Source: Leptospiraceae bacterium (GTDB lineage Bacteria > Spirochaetota > Leptospiria > Leptospirales > Leptonemataceae). From it: DNA of 63,601 nucleotides. Within the stretch, counting starts at the first letter, position 1. Each line of letters begins with the position of its first letter. This document shows positions 46,433 through 55,518 of the stretch, one piece after another. A program made the position numbers and the translations under genes. Location of the stretch: assembly GCA_026005135.1 (NCBI GenBank), contig BPKM01000010.1:1-63601 (forward strand), in the 5' to 3' direction. The notes under the pieces are model-generated. The model was not told where the DNA came from and did not search any database. It saw only the letters and a program-made list of their open reading frames with translations.

Positions 46433-47194
46433 TCGATAAATTTGTATTAAATGTATTACAAAAGCAATAATACCAGAAATAATATATAACAATAATAAAA
46501 TAAAAATTGCTGTAGCTGTTGCATCTAAACCAAACTTAATATAAATTCCTATTAAGACTAAAAATATAAACGATAATAAAATTATAACGCGAATTGTACT
46601 AAATTTTCTAAATAAAGAAACTTGAACTTTACTATATTTTATGGTACTTACCATTAAATAAGCAGAAAAAATATAAATAATAATAAATATAAAATCTGGA
46701 ACTTTTATTTGAACTTCGTAAAGAATTAAAGGCATAAGCGCTACAATTAAACCACCAATAGGAGAGGGTAAACCATCAAAGCTATCATCACTATGGGATA
46801 CATTAAAACGAGCTAAACGAAAAGCAACTGCGGCAGGATATAAACCTGCTAATATCATACCTAAGGGGATTCTTATATTAAGCCATTCCCAGTAAAGATC
46901 CTGTAAAAATATCATATAAAAAAGTGCACCAGGAGCAATACCAAAAGTAGTTAAATCTGCTAAGCTATCTAATTGAGCTCCAATTTCTGATGTTGCGTTT
47001 AATAATCTTGCAATAAATCCATCTAATCCATCTAATAAGGCAGCTAAAATAATTAATATACTGCTAATTTTTATATATTCTGAATTGGAATGGGATTGTA
47101 AGGCAATTAATGTTGCATAAAATCCCAACCATAAATTTCCTAAAGTAAATAAGTTGGGAATCCATTTTAAACTATTTTTTAAAGCATCTATCAT
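46427..47194 (-). CDS. pssA: CDP-diacylglycerol-serine O-phosphatidyltransferase
   Basis: A 255-residue inner-membrane enzyme making phosphatidylserine, precursor of phosphatidylethanolamine. The CDP-alcohol phosphotransferase motif is complete: DGFIAR, eight residues, GAQLDSLAD (D-G-x2-A-R-x8-G-x3-D-x3-D). NLFTLGNLWLGFYA at the start and IAPGALFYMIFL after the motif are typical of PssA, and there are about eight membrane helices. It could in principle be another CDP-alcohol transferase, but length and flanks fit PssA. Confidence 0.88.
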   Translation of the reverse strand: MIDALKNSLKWIPNLFTLGNLWLGFYATLIALQSHSNSEYIKISSILIILAALLDGLDGFIARLLNATSEIGAQLDSLADLTTFGIAPGALFYMIFLQDLYWEWLNIRIPLGMILAGLYPAAVAFRLARFNVSHSDDSFDGLPSPIGGLIVALMPLILYEVQIKVPDFIFIIIYIFSAYLMVSTIKYSKVQVSLFRKFSTIRVIILLSFIFLVLIGIYIKFGLDATATAIFILLLLYIISGIIAFVIHLIQIYRL

Positions 47195-47300
47195 AGAAAT
47201 AAATTTTTTAAATAAATATTATTCAGCAATCTTTTTTTATTATTTGATCGGTTTATTATAATTAAAATTATTGATAAAATGAAGTTTATTATAAATGGAT

Positions 47301-48305
47301 TTAAATAACAGTAGAAGAAACAGGAAATTCAAGATTTGTTTTATAACCATTTTTAAAATAATAATACCCAAGAGTTGCAACCATAGCACCATTATCGGTA
47401 CATAATATTTTCTGGGTAGGATAGTAAATTTTAATATTAAGTTCTTGTGCTAAATTATCTAATAATTCTCTTAATCTTTGATTGGCTAAAACACCTCCAC
47501 CAGCTTCTATATGATTTATTTTCGTTTTATAAATTGCTTTTTTTAACATACGGATGATCAATTCAAAACATGTTTCTTGAAAATCATAGCAGATTTTATA
47601 AAGATCAATATTTGAATTTTGTTTTACAAGATATAATAAAGCGGTTTTTATCCCAGAATAAGAAAAGGTTATTTCATCTTTTTTACTATCTTTTAATATT
47701 TTGGAAAAATAAGAATTAGAAGAAATTTTTTTGTATTTTTTAGCATATTTTTCAATTATTGGTCCACCTGGATATCCAATTTTTAGAATAGAAGCTGCTT
47801 TATCAAATGCTTCTCCAATTGCATCATCTTGAGTATTGCCAATAATTTCTAATTGATTTAGTCCCGAAACTTTATAGATTATTGTATTACCACCTGATAA
47901 TAATAGTCCTAAAAAAGGATAGGTAGGAGAGACTTTTCTATCAAGAAAATTAGCATAGAAATGTGCTTCTAAATGATTAATATCAATAATTGGTTTATTA
48001 GTTATACAATGTAATACCTTGGCAAATTGTGCTCCAATCATTAAAGAACCAATTAATCCCGGTCGGGTTGTTACTGCAATATAATCTATATCATTTAATG
48101 TTAAACTGGTATTTGCAAAAGCTTTTTCAAATACTTCATTTATTTTTATTAAATGAGATCTACTGGCTATTTCTGGTACTACACCGTAAAATTTTTCATG
48201 TTCTTTTATTTGAGAATAGACAATATTAGAAATAATTTCTTTTCCATCTTTTACAAGAGCTATACTTGTTTCATCACAGGAAGTTTCGATTCCTAATCCA
48301 ATCAT
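47301..48305 (-). CDS. tsaD: tRNA threonylcarbamoyladenosine synthase subunit TsaD
   Basis: A 334-residue universal protein that transfers threonylcarbamoyl to A37 of ANN-decoding tRNAs, with TsaB and TsaE. Motifs: GLGIETSCDETSIALV at the N terminus, the metal His pair in INHLEAHFYANFL, GLLLSGGNTIIY, IGEAFDKAASILKIGYPGGP and CTDNGAMVA at the end. It is full length. It starts 2 bp after the small lipoprotein gene, in the radA cluster. Confidence 0.95.
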   Translation of the reverse strand: MIGLGIETSCDETSIALVKDGKEIISNIVYSQIKEHEKFYGVVPEIASRSHLIKINEVFEKAFANTSLTLNDIDYIAVTTRPGLIGSLMIGAQFAKVLHCITNKPIIDINHLEAHFYANFLDRKVSPTYPFLGLLLSGGNTIIYKVSGLNQLEIIGNTQDDAIGEAFDKAASILKIGYPGGPIIEKYAKKYKKISSNSYFSKILKDSKKDEITFSYSGIKTALLYLVKQNSNIDLYKICYDFQETCFELIIRMLKKAIYKTKINHIEAGGGVLANQRLRELLDNLAQELNIKIYYPTQKILCTDNGAMVATLGYYYFKNGYKTNLEFPVSSTVI

Positions 48306-48307
48306 AA

Positions 48308-48571
48308 TTAATTTTTTGATTCTAAGAGTTTTTTATAAAATTCTGGATTATCTTTTTCCAGCATTTTAAGTACTTTATCGCATTTTACCCTATTATTTTT
48401 ACAACTTAATTGAAATAGTTCATAATCTGTATATTGTTTTAAATTTTTATCCAATTCTGATTGAAATCTTAATTGTAAAAAATTTTTTACAACCCTTTCC
48501 AGATCTGTTTTATTTGGTTCTGCACTGCAACTTAAAAAAAGGAAAATACAAAATATTATAATTTTACGCAT
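48308..48571 (-). CDS. Small lipoprotein, unknown
   Basis: About 87 residues from the ATG at 48571, which overlaps the radA stop as ATGCGTAA; this coupling favours it over the in-frame ATG at 48586. The leader MRKIIIFCIFLFLSC is followed by SAEPNKTDLERVVKNFLQLRFQSELD. The lipid Cys is about residue 15; the mature part is a short helical domain with CKNNRVKCDKVL. I recognise no family. It sits between radA and tsaD in one unit. Confidence 0.7.
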   Translation of the reverse strand: MRKIIIFCIFLFLSCSAEPNKTDLERVVKNFLQLRFQSELDKNLKQYTDYELFQLSCKNNRVKCDKVLKMLEKDNPEFYKKLLESKN

Positions 48572-49916
48572 TTTTAAATACCTCAATTAATTCTTTTATA
48601 TGTCCAATTTCTATAATGTCTATTCCTAATGAATCAATTTCTTTTTTTTGAGATAAAGGAATATAAATTTTTTGAAATCCTAAATTTAATAATTCTTTAA
48701 TTCGAGCATTAATGCGAGGTGTTGGTCTAATTTCCCCTGTTAATCCTATTTCGCCAATGAAGGCATAATGTTTATTAACTGGTTTTTCTAAATATGATGA
48801 TAGGATAGCTGTACAGATAGCAAGATCTAAAGCAGGTTCATGGGCTATTAAGCCCCCTGCTAAGTTAGTGAATATATCCTGTTCACTTAAATTTAATTTT
48901 AAAAACTTTTCTAATACAGCAGTTAATAAGATTACTCTTCTAATATCTAATCCTTCTGCCATTCTTTTGGCTTGATAATTTGTTCTGGAAACAAGAGCCT
49001 GAACTTCTACTGCTATGGCTCTACTTCCTTCTAAAATTACAGAATAAACACATCCAGGTGAATTTTCTTTATGAATTTCCTGTGGAATAGTTTGTATAAT
49101 CCTTAAACCTTCTGGTATCATTTCAAAAATAGCAACTTCTCCTATATTTCCAAATCGATTTTTTATAGCACGTAATATTCTATAATGATTTAATCTGTCA
49201 CTTTCAAAATATAAAACTGTATCGACCATATGTTCCAGCAATTTAGGTCCAGCTATGGTTCCTTCTCTTGTTATGTGACCTATAAGAATAATTGGAATAT
49301 GAGTTTTTTTTGCAAGTTCCATTAATTTAAATGCAGTGTATTTTAATTGAGAAACTGTACCTGGTAAGTTTGCATCTTCTAATTGTATTGTTTGGACAGA
49401 ATCAATTATTATTAAATGAGGTTTTTCAGTAAGAATGGTATAACAAATCTGATTTAATTCTGTTTCTTTAGAAATTAATATGTTTTCTCCTGTTATGTTC
49501 ATTCTATTAGCTCTTAATCGAATTTGTTCTGGAGATTCTTCGCCAGAAAAATATAGTACTTTTTTATTATCTTTTGAAAAGTTTTCTGCTAAACTTAACA
49601 TTAAGGTTGATTTACCAACGCCAGGTTCCCCACCAATCAATATAAATGAACCAGGAACAAATCCACCACCTAAAACAATATCTAAATCATTTATACCGCT
49701 AGATATTCTGATATTATCTTTTGTATCAATTTGAGATAGTTTTTTAACGATAAATGTTCTATTTCTTTTAGGAGCAATCATTAAATCTTCTTCTGTTAGT
49801 TCTTCTATACTATTCCAACTTCCACATTTATTACATTTTCCAGCCCAATGGCTATAAATTTCATGACAATTATTACAAATATATTGAATTTTATTTTTTT
49901 TGGTTTGTTGTTTCAT
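48564..49916 (-). CDS. radA: DNA repair protein RadA (Sms)
   Basis: A 450-residue ATPase that promotes branch migration during recombination. The N-terminal zinc finger is C-x2-C...C-x2-C (YICNNCHEIYSHWAGKCNKCGSW). The Walker A is GGEPGVGKSTL, followed by a RecA-like core, the RadA-specific KNRFG motif, and a C-terminal Lon-like domain (AGGLIAHEPALDLAICTAILSSYL, GEIGLTGEIRPTPRINARIKEL). Upstream is dnaB, downstream a small lipoprotein. Confidence 0.95.
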   Translation of the reverse strand: MKQQTKKNKIQYICNNCHEIYSHWAGKCNKCGSWNSIEELTEEDLMIAPKRNRTFIVKKLSQIDTKDNIRISSGINDLDIVLGGGFVPGSFILIGGEPGVGKSTLMLSLAENFSKDNKKVLYFSGEESPEQIRLRANRMNITGENILISKETELNQICYTILTEKPHLIIIDSVQTIQLEDANLPGTVSQLKYTAFKLMELAKKTHIPIILIGHITREGTIAGPKLLEHMVDTVLYFESDRLNHYRILRAIKNRFGNIGEVAIFEMIPEGLRIIQTIPQEIHKENSPGCVYSVILEGSRAIAVEVQALVSRTNYQAKRMAEGLDIRRVILLTAVLEKFLKLNLSEQDIFTNLAGGLIAHEPALDLAICTAILSSYLEKPVNKHYAFIGEIGLTGEIRPTPRINARIKELLNLGFQKIYIPLSQKKEIDSLGIDIIEIGHIKELIEVFKNA

Positions 49917-49960
49917 TATATATATTATATATCAAATTGAGAAAAAGCTAACTAATTTTT

Positions 49961-51355
49961 TTAAAAAACATCTGATGCTTCAAAGGTTTCTAAATTATCA
50001 AATCGAAACATTTCTGGTCTATAAGCTAATTTAAAACTTCCTAAGGGTCCATTTCTATGTTTTGCTATTATGATTTCTGCTCTACCGCGGTTCTCTATAG
50101 CTTCTGGGCTTTCTGGATCTATAAAATGTTCTCTATGTATGAACATAACAATATCTGCATCTTGTTCAAGAGCACCGGATTCTCTTAAATCAGAAAGTTG
50201 TGGTCTTGCATAATCACCTCGTCTTTGTTCTACAGAGCGATTCATCTGAGAAAGGGCTAAAATAGGTAAATCAGTTTTTTTTGCTAATAATTTTAAACTT
50301 CTGGAAATACTTGCAACTTCTACCTGTCTTCCAAATTTTCTGGATTCTGGATCTGATAATAATTGTAAATAATCAATTACAACCAGACCTGGCTCTTTTC
50401 CCTGTCTTCTTAATTCAATTTCCAATTTTCTAGTTCGTGCAATACAATCCCATATATCTAAGGTTCCAGAATCATCAATATAAATGGGGGAAGAAAAAAT
50501 TCTTGCAATAGAATCTTTAATGGCTTCTTGTTTATTTGGAGGTATATGTCCTTTTTTTAGATCGCTATGATTTATTTGTGCATCTGCACTTAACATTCTC
50601 ATTACTAATTCCATTCTACTCATTTCTAAAGAATAAATAATAACTGGTTTTTGATAATACATTGCAATATTCATTGCAATATTTAACGCAAAAGTAGATT
50701 TTCCCATACCAGGACGTGCTGCTAAAATAATTAATTCTCCTCCACGAATACCAGAAGTCATTTTATCCAATTCAAAAAAACGGGTAGGTTGTCCAGTTAG
50801 ACCACCTTTTGCTTCCAGTAATTTCGAAATATAATCAATAAATTCCTCTTTTATATCTTCTATAGGAACAATACCTGGTGTTATACTTTCTCCAGTGATT
50901 TTTAATAATTCTTCTTCGACATATTTTAAAAAACTACCTTCGTTTTCCTGTGGTTCTGATGCTTTTTGTTCTAATTCTTTTAGTTTTAATATTAATTTTC
51001 TTCTTGTGGAAAAATTATGTATTCTTACTGCATGATGTAGAGCATTAGTAGGAGAAATAACTTTATCATTAATTTGAAATATATATTCTGGTCCACCAGC
51101 TTCTTCTAATAGTTTATGATCATCTAAGTACTGTATTAATCTTACTGGTTCTATTTCAAGATTTGTATCGCTTTCTTTTGTTAATTTTTCTAATGCTTCA
51201 AAAATAATTTGATGTGCTTTTAAATAAAAATCATTTTTTTTTATAATATTAGATATCTGGAAAATCAGGTCCGGGCGAAGCATAATAGAACCCAGAACCT
51301 GAATTTCTGCTTCGATATCCTTGGGTAATTCTGTTTGATCAATTGGAGCTGTCAG
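49961..51355 (-). CDS. dnaB: Replicative DNA helicase DnaB, probable CTG start
   Basis: The frame continues upstream of the first ATG (51283) through codons for PKDIEAEIQVLGSIMLRPD, the conserved DnaB N terminus, so the true start is earlier. The only codon well placed after the strong ribosome site AAGGAGG (51363-51369) is CTG at 51353-51355, 7 nt away. No ATG, GTG or TTG is in frame between. This gives about 464 residues, the usual length. The helicase domain has Walker A (ILAARPGMGKSTFALNIA), GLVVIDYLQLL and the LSDLRESGALEQDADIVMFIHRE motif. DnaB unwinds DNA at the fork. No intein is present. It follows rplI by 21 bp. Confidence 0.93.
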   Translation of the reverse strand: MTAPIDQTELPKDIEAEIQVLGSIMLRPDLIFQISNIIKKNDFYLKAHQIIFEALEKLTKESDTNLEIEPVRLIQYLDDHKLLEEAGGPEYIFQINDKVISPTNALHHAVRIHNFSTRRKLILKLKELEQKASEPQENEGSFLKYVEEELLKITGESITPGIVPIEDIKEEFIDYISKLLEAKGGLTGQPTRFFELDKMTSGIRGGELIILAARPGMGKSTFALNIAMNIAMYYQKPVIIYSLEMSRMELVMRMLSADAQINHSDLKKGHIPPNKQEAIKDSIARIFSSPIYIDDSGTLDIWDCIARTRKLEIELRRQGKEPGLVVIDYLQLLSDPESRKFGRQVEVASISRSLKLLAKKTDLPILALSQMNRSVEQRRGDYARPQLSDLRESGALEQDADIVMFIHREHFIDPESPEAIENRGRAEIIIAKHRNGPLGSFKLAYRPEMFRFDNLETFEASDVF

Positions 51356-51362
51356 AAAAGCT

Positions 51363-51369
51363 CCTCCTT
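51363..51369 (-). promoter_or_regulatory. Ribosome-binding site that decides the dnaB start
   Basis: AAGGAGG on the minus strand, 7 nt before the CTG at 51355. A near-perfect Shine-Dalgarno at normal spacing from a CTG, and far (about 80 nt) from the first ATG, is the argument for non-canonical initiation. Confidence 0.75.
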
Positions 51370-51376
51370 AAATAGT

Positions 51377-51928
51377 TTATTTTTCTTCTTGATTTTCTAT
51401 ATTTTCTGTTCTCAGGGATTGATTCTGATTTGTTTCTTCTTTTTTATTATTTTCTTCTGTTTCTTCTATTTTGCTATCTGGATGTGGTACTACTTTAATG
51501 ATTAATGGAATTTGAACTTCTTCAGAGAGATGTAATTTAATTTTAAATTCTCCTAATTGTTTAATAGGTTCATTTAATTGAATTTTTCTTTTATCTATAG
51601 GTTTTCCAGTTTTTTCTTCTATAATCTTAGCAATCATTGCATTTGTTACAGAACCAAATAATTTATTTTTTGCTCCAACTCTTACCTGTACTTCTAAAGT
51701 GCCAAGGGATTCATAAGATTTTGCCAATTCCTGAACCATCTTTTTTCTTTTAAGTTTTTTTATTTCGATAACCCTTTTTTGATGTTCTAATGCTTTTCTA
51801 CTGGAAGTTGTATAAGGAATTACAAGCTTTTTAGGAATTAAGTAATTTCTTGCATAACCATCTGCAACATCTTTAATTTCCCCAGCTTCTCCTAAATTTG
51901 GTATGTCTTGTTTTAATATTACTTTCAT
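51377..51928 (-). CDS. rplI: Ribosomal protein bL9 with acidic C-terminal tail
   Basis: The first 150 residues are a normal L9: MKVILKQDIPNLGEAGEIKDVADGYARNYLIPKKLVIPYT, a basic connecting helix, and a C-terminal domain with GSVTNAMIAKIIEEKTG. About 33 further residues follow (acidic, Asn/Gln-rich, EETEENNKKEETNQNQ...), which are probably disordered. It follows ssb by 24 bp; no rpsR lies between them. Ribosome site GAGGAG. Confidence 0.94.
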   Translation of the reverse strand: MKVILKQDIPNLGEAGEIKDVADGYARNYLIPKKLVIPYTTSSRKALEHQKRVIEIKKLKRKKMVQELAKSYESLGTLEVQVRVGAKNKLFGSVTNAMIAKIIEEKTGKPIDKRKIQLNEPIKQLGEFKIKLHLSEEVQIPLIIKVVPHPDSKIEETEENNKKEETNQNQSLRTENIENQEEK

Positions 51929-51952
51929 AATCTTCTCCTCTAATAATTAAAT

Positions 51953-52384
51953 TTAAAATGGAATATCATCTTCTGTATCATCTAAAATTGGATTTTCTAA
52001 TTCGGGTGTTTCTTCTATGTTATTTATAGTTTGTTCTGATTCCTGGGAAGTTTGTTTTGGTGTTAAAATTTGTATATTGTTTACTACAACGTTAATACTG
52101 CTTTGTGTTTTTCCTTCTTCGTTTTGCCAGCTATTTTGTCGTAATCTTCCTTCAATTGCTATTAGCATTCCTTTTTTTAGATAGTTTCTTGTAAATTCAG
52201 AAAGTTTTCCCCATGTAATACAATTAATAAAATTCGTTTCTTCTGCAAGTTCACCATTTTGTTTTTTATAACGTCTATTATTGGCAATACTAAAAGTACA
52301 AAATCCATTTCCAGTTTGAGCTACTTTGTAAACTGGATCGGCTGTTAACCTACCAATTAAGATTACGTAGTTTAAATCACTCAT
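51953..52384 (-). CDS. ssb: Single-stranded DNA-binding protein
   Basis: A 143-residue SSB with the OB fold (NYVILIGRLTADPVYKVAQTG, FSIANNRRYKKQNGELAEETNFINCITWGKLSEF, YLKKGMLIAIEGRLR) and the acidic tail ending DDTEDDIPF, which binds partner proteins. Located between rpsF and rplI, as in many bacteria. Confidence 0.95.
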   Translation of the reverse strand: MSDLNYVILIGRLTADPVYKVAQTGNGFCTFSIANNRRYKKQNGELAEETNFINCITWGKLSEFTRNYLKKGMLIAIEGRLRQNSWQNEEGKTQSSINVVVNNIQILTPKQTSQESEQTINNIEETPELENPILDDTEDDIPF

Positions 52385-52386
52385 TT

Positions 52387-52677
52387 TTATTTTTTAGCTA
52401 AGTTTTTTAAGAAGTATTGTAATACGTTATTAGTAATATTAAATCGATATTGTAATTCAAAGGCTTTTTCTTTATTTAATAAGATTCTATATTCCAAATA
52501 TAGACCAGAATTATATTTTTTTCTTTCGTATTGTAAATCTTTTCTTCCTAATACTTCTGATGCTTTAATTTCTGCATTAAATTCTTTTAAAATTGTTTCT
52601 ACTTCTTCTTTTGCCTGTTCTAAAGCCAATTCTGGATTCATTATAATAATTAAGTCATATTCTCTTTTTGTTTCCAT
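52387..52677 (-). CDS. rpsF: Ribosomal protein bS6
   Basis: A 96-residue S6 (REYDLIIIMNPELALEQAKEEVETI, then YERKKYNSGLYLEYRI and FNITNNVLQYF). It is the first gene of the rpsF-ssb-rplI-dnaB-radA run. S6 binds S18 in the ribosome; the S18 gene, usually in this operon, is absent. A candidate promoter (TTGACC at 52714-52719, TATTTG at 52691-52696, 17 bp spacer) lies close upstream, leaving a very short leader without a Shine-Dalgarno. Confidence 0.93.
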   Translation of the reverse strand: METKREYDLIIIMNPELALEQAKEEVETILKEFNAEIKASEVLGRKDLQYERKKYNSGLYLEYRILLNKEKAFELQYRFNITNNVLQYFLKNLAKK

Positions 52678-52907
52678 ATTGCCAAATTACCAAATAATTT
52701 TTGATTTTAATAAGGTCAAGGGGTTTGTTTCTTATCTTAAAAAATTTTTATTGTTTTCTTTAATTTTATGTGAATTTAGTATAAAAATAATAAAAATGTA
52801 ATTAAAAAATTAGAAATTATTATTGATAATAGATTCAAAAAAATTATTATGATAAGTAAATGTTATTTACTTTATATTTTATCATTTAATAATAAGAGGA
52901 GAATATT

Positions 52908-54056
52908 ATGTTTAAAAAGTTTAATATTATTTTTTTTGTAATTTTAATACTTTCTTTTTGTAATTATCCAGAAAAGCAAAAACCTAAAAATATTATAATT
53001 ATGATTGGTGATGGAATGGGTATTGGACAAATTACAGCTGCAATGTATTCTTCTAATAAACCATTAAATTTTACACGTTTTAAATATATTGGTTTAATGA
53101 CAAATCATTCATATGATAAAATTGTAACAGATTCAGCAGCATCAGCAACAGCTATTGCAACAGGTTATAAAAGTTATAATCATGCAATTTCTGTTGATCC
53201 AGATAAAAAACCATTAAAAACCATTATGGAATATGCAAAAGAAAAAGGCTATAGTTTTGGGGTTATTGTGACTTGTTCTCTTACCCATGCAACGCCAGCA
53301 GCATTTTTATCCCATGCGGAAGATAGAGAAGACCAATACGAGATTGCCTTAGATATTGTGGGCATAGAACCTGATATTGCCTTAGGTGGCGGTTTAAAAT
53401 ATTTTAAAAATAGACCTGATCAAAGAAATTTAATCCAAGAATTAAATAATAAAAATTATGAAATTTATTATCAATGGCAAAACTTATTAAATGCAAAATT
53501 AGATAACAATAAAAAAATTATTGGTTTATTTGCTGATGATGGACTTCCACCTGTCATTAAAACAAAACCTAATCCTGATTCTAAATATTATGACTATTTA
53601 AATAATATAACCGATTTTAATAAAGTACGTTCACAAGAATATTTATTACAAATGACACGAGTAGCATTGAAAATTTTAAAATCAAAAGAAAACCCCTTTA
53701 TTCTTTTAATAGAAGGATCTCAAATCGATTGGGGTGGGCATAATATGGATTCTAATTACATTATTGGGGAAGTGCTGGATTTTGATAAAGCAATTGGAGA
53801 AGTTTTAGATTTTGCCGAAAGAGAACAAAATACACTTGTTATAGTTACTGCTGATCATGAAACAGGTGGTTATTCAATAACCAAAGGGAATATAGAAAAA
53901 TATAAACCTTTGTTAAATTTCGAAACAAAATTTATTCATTCCAAACATACTTCTACAATAGTGCCTGTTTTTTCTTATGGACCTGGTGCAAAAGAATTCT
54001 TAGGGATATATGATAATACAGATATATTTCATAAAATAAAAAAATTATGGTTTTAG
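52908..54056 (+). CDS. Alkaline phosphatase-family lipoprotein
   Basis: A 382-residue metal-dependent phosphatase. The leader MFKKFNIIFFVILILSFC ends in a lipobox, so it is membrane-anchored, probably facing the periplasm. The core has MIGDGMGIGQITAAM (metal Asp), TDSAASATAIATGYKSYN (nucleophile Ser), EGSQIDWGGHNMDSN and VTADHETGGYS (metal His/Asp). It releases phosphate from monoesters, which is useful under phosphate limitation, though I see no Pho box. It has ribosome site GAGGAG and overlaps the convergent cca gene by 12 bp. Confidence 0.92.
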   Translation: MFKKFNIIFFVILILSFCNYPEKQKPKNIIIMIGDGMGIGQITAAMYSSNKPLNFTRFKYIGLMTNHSYDKIVTDSAASATAIATGYKSYNHAISVDPDKKPLKTIMEYAKEKGYSFGVIVTCSLTHATPAAFLSHAEDREDQYEIALDIVGIEPDIALGGGLKYFKNRPDQRNLIQELNNKNYEIYYQWQNLLNAKLDNNKKIIGLFADDGLPPVIKTKPNPDSKYYDYLNNITDFNKVRSQEYLLQMTRVALKILKSKENPFILLIEGSQIDWGGHNMDSNYIIGEVLDFDKAIGEVLDFAEREQNTLVIVTADHETGGYSITKGNIEKYKPLLNFETKFIHSKHTSTIVPVFSYGPGAKEFLGIYDNTDIFHKIKKLWF

Positions 54057-55403
54057 GAATTTTTTTAATTGTTCTTTTGTATTAAGAGAGGGATTTTCTA
54101 AAACAAATTCTAATAATTCATTAAGTTTTAAACCAATTTCTTTACCAGAATAACCTAATTGTTTTAGATCTTCTCCATTAATAGATAAATCATTTATAAT
54201 AATAGGTTCTTTCTCTAATACATATTTAAGCCATTCAAAAAATTGATTTAATAAAAAATAAAATTCTAATTGAAGATTTTTTATATTATAAGAACTCTGT
54301 ATTATAAAAATTTTCAAATAATTCAATAGTTCTTTTGATTCGTTTGGGATTTCTTTTTTTAATTTTCCTAAATATTTTTTATATTTTTTTAATAGTTTTA
54401 TTTTATCATATTGTAATACTATAAAATTTTTATTTATTAGTAAATTCATATCATTTTGATTTAAAAAAACAAATGGGTGTAAAGAAGTATAAAGATTAAT
54501 AAATTCTATGTAAATATTACAAATTTTAGTTAATTTATTAGAAAATTTTAATTGTTTTGCAGCATTATTTATGTTAAAATCCTGATACCAGAACCAATAA
54601 GATAATTTTAAATATTCATTTTCTAAACAATCTAAATAAGAAAAAAAACCCTGGGAAATTTTTGAAAAGACTTTTTCTTTTATAAAAAGTTCTATGAGTT
54701 TTAATTCATATAAACTTACTAACATTAGAGAAGTTTTTTTAGCTTTTAAACCTTTTTTTAATTCTTCTGTAAATCTTTCTATAGATATACTTTGAATAGC
54801 ATTTCTAACGTCTGGATCTAATATTGCATTTTTGGTATTTATTTCCAATTGAAATTCTAAGGTTGCCATAAATCGACATGCTCTAATAGGCCTTAAACCA
54901 TCTTCTAAAAATCGCTCTTTTGGATTACCAATACAGCGAATCAATTTATTTTTTAAATCTTCTAAGCCATTGAATTCATCTATCAAAATTTCTTGAATAA
55001 TATCATAGGCAAAAGCATTGATTGTAAAATCTCTTCTTGTAAGATCTTCATAAATTGATTTAGCAAATTCAATTTCATCTGGATGTCTATAGTCTGAATA
55101 TTTTTTTTCTGTTCTATAAGTAGTACATTCAAATTTTAACCCTTTATATAAAATAGTAACTGTTCCATGTTTTATACCGGTAGGAATTACTTTTTTAAAT
55201 AACTTCATTACTTCATCTGGTTTCGCGTTTGTTGCTATGTCAATATCTTCGAAATTTTTATTTTTCTCTAAAAGGATGTCTCTAATAAATCCACCGACAA
55301 AATAACATTCATAATGGTTATAATTAAAAATATTTGCTACTTCCAGAAGTTTTTGATAAATCTCCGAAGGAATTTTATTCTTTAAAGAAAAATGAATTTG
55401 CAT
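54045..55403 (-). CDS. cca: CCA tRNA nucleotidyltransferase / poly(A) polymerase family
   Basis: A 452-residue class-II nucleotidyltransferase. The active-site motif is YFVGGFIRDILLEKNKNFEDIDIATNA (G-G-x-x-R-D and D-x-D), followed by GTVTILYKGLKFECTTYR, TRRDFTINAFAYD and GLRPIRACRFMATLEF. The helical C-terminal half has no HD domain. The one tRNA gene in the window lacks an encoded CCA, so this activity is needed, but A-adding or poly(A) specificity cannot be excluded. Confidence 0.88.
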   Translation of the reverse strand: MQIHFSLKNKIPSEIYQKLLEVANIFNYNHYECYFVGGFIRDILLEKNKNFEDIDIATNAKPDEVMKLFKKVIPTGIKHGTVTILYKGLKFECTTYRTEKKYSDYRHPDEIEFAKSIYEDLTRRDFTINAFAYDIIQEILIDEFNGLEDLKNKLIRCIGNPKERFLEDGLRPIRACRFMATLEFQLEINTKNAILDPDVRNAIQSISIERFTEELKKGLKAKKTSLMLVSLYELKLIELFIKEKVFSKISQGFFSYLDCLENEYLKLSYWFWYQDFNINNAAKQLKFSNKLTKICNIYIEFINLYTSLHPFVFLNQNDMNLLINKNFIVLQYDKIKLLKKYKKYLGKLKKEIPNESKELLNYLKIFIIQSSYNIKNLQLEFYFLLNQFFEWLKYVLEKEPIIINDLSINGEDLKQLGYSGKEIGLKLNELLEFVLENPSLNTKEQLKKFLKP

Positions 55404-55518
55404 AAAAGTTTAAAAAAAATAGTATCTCGAAGAGTCAATTTATATTATATAAATGATTTCTTGCATATAAGATTAAAAAAAAAGAATTGGTAATATAAAA
55501 ATTCTTAAAGGAGATTAT

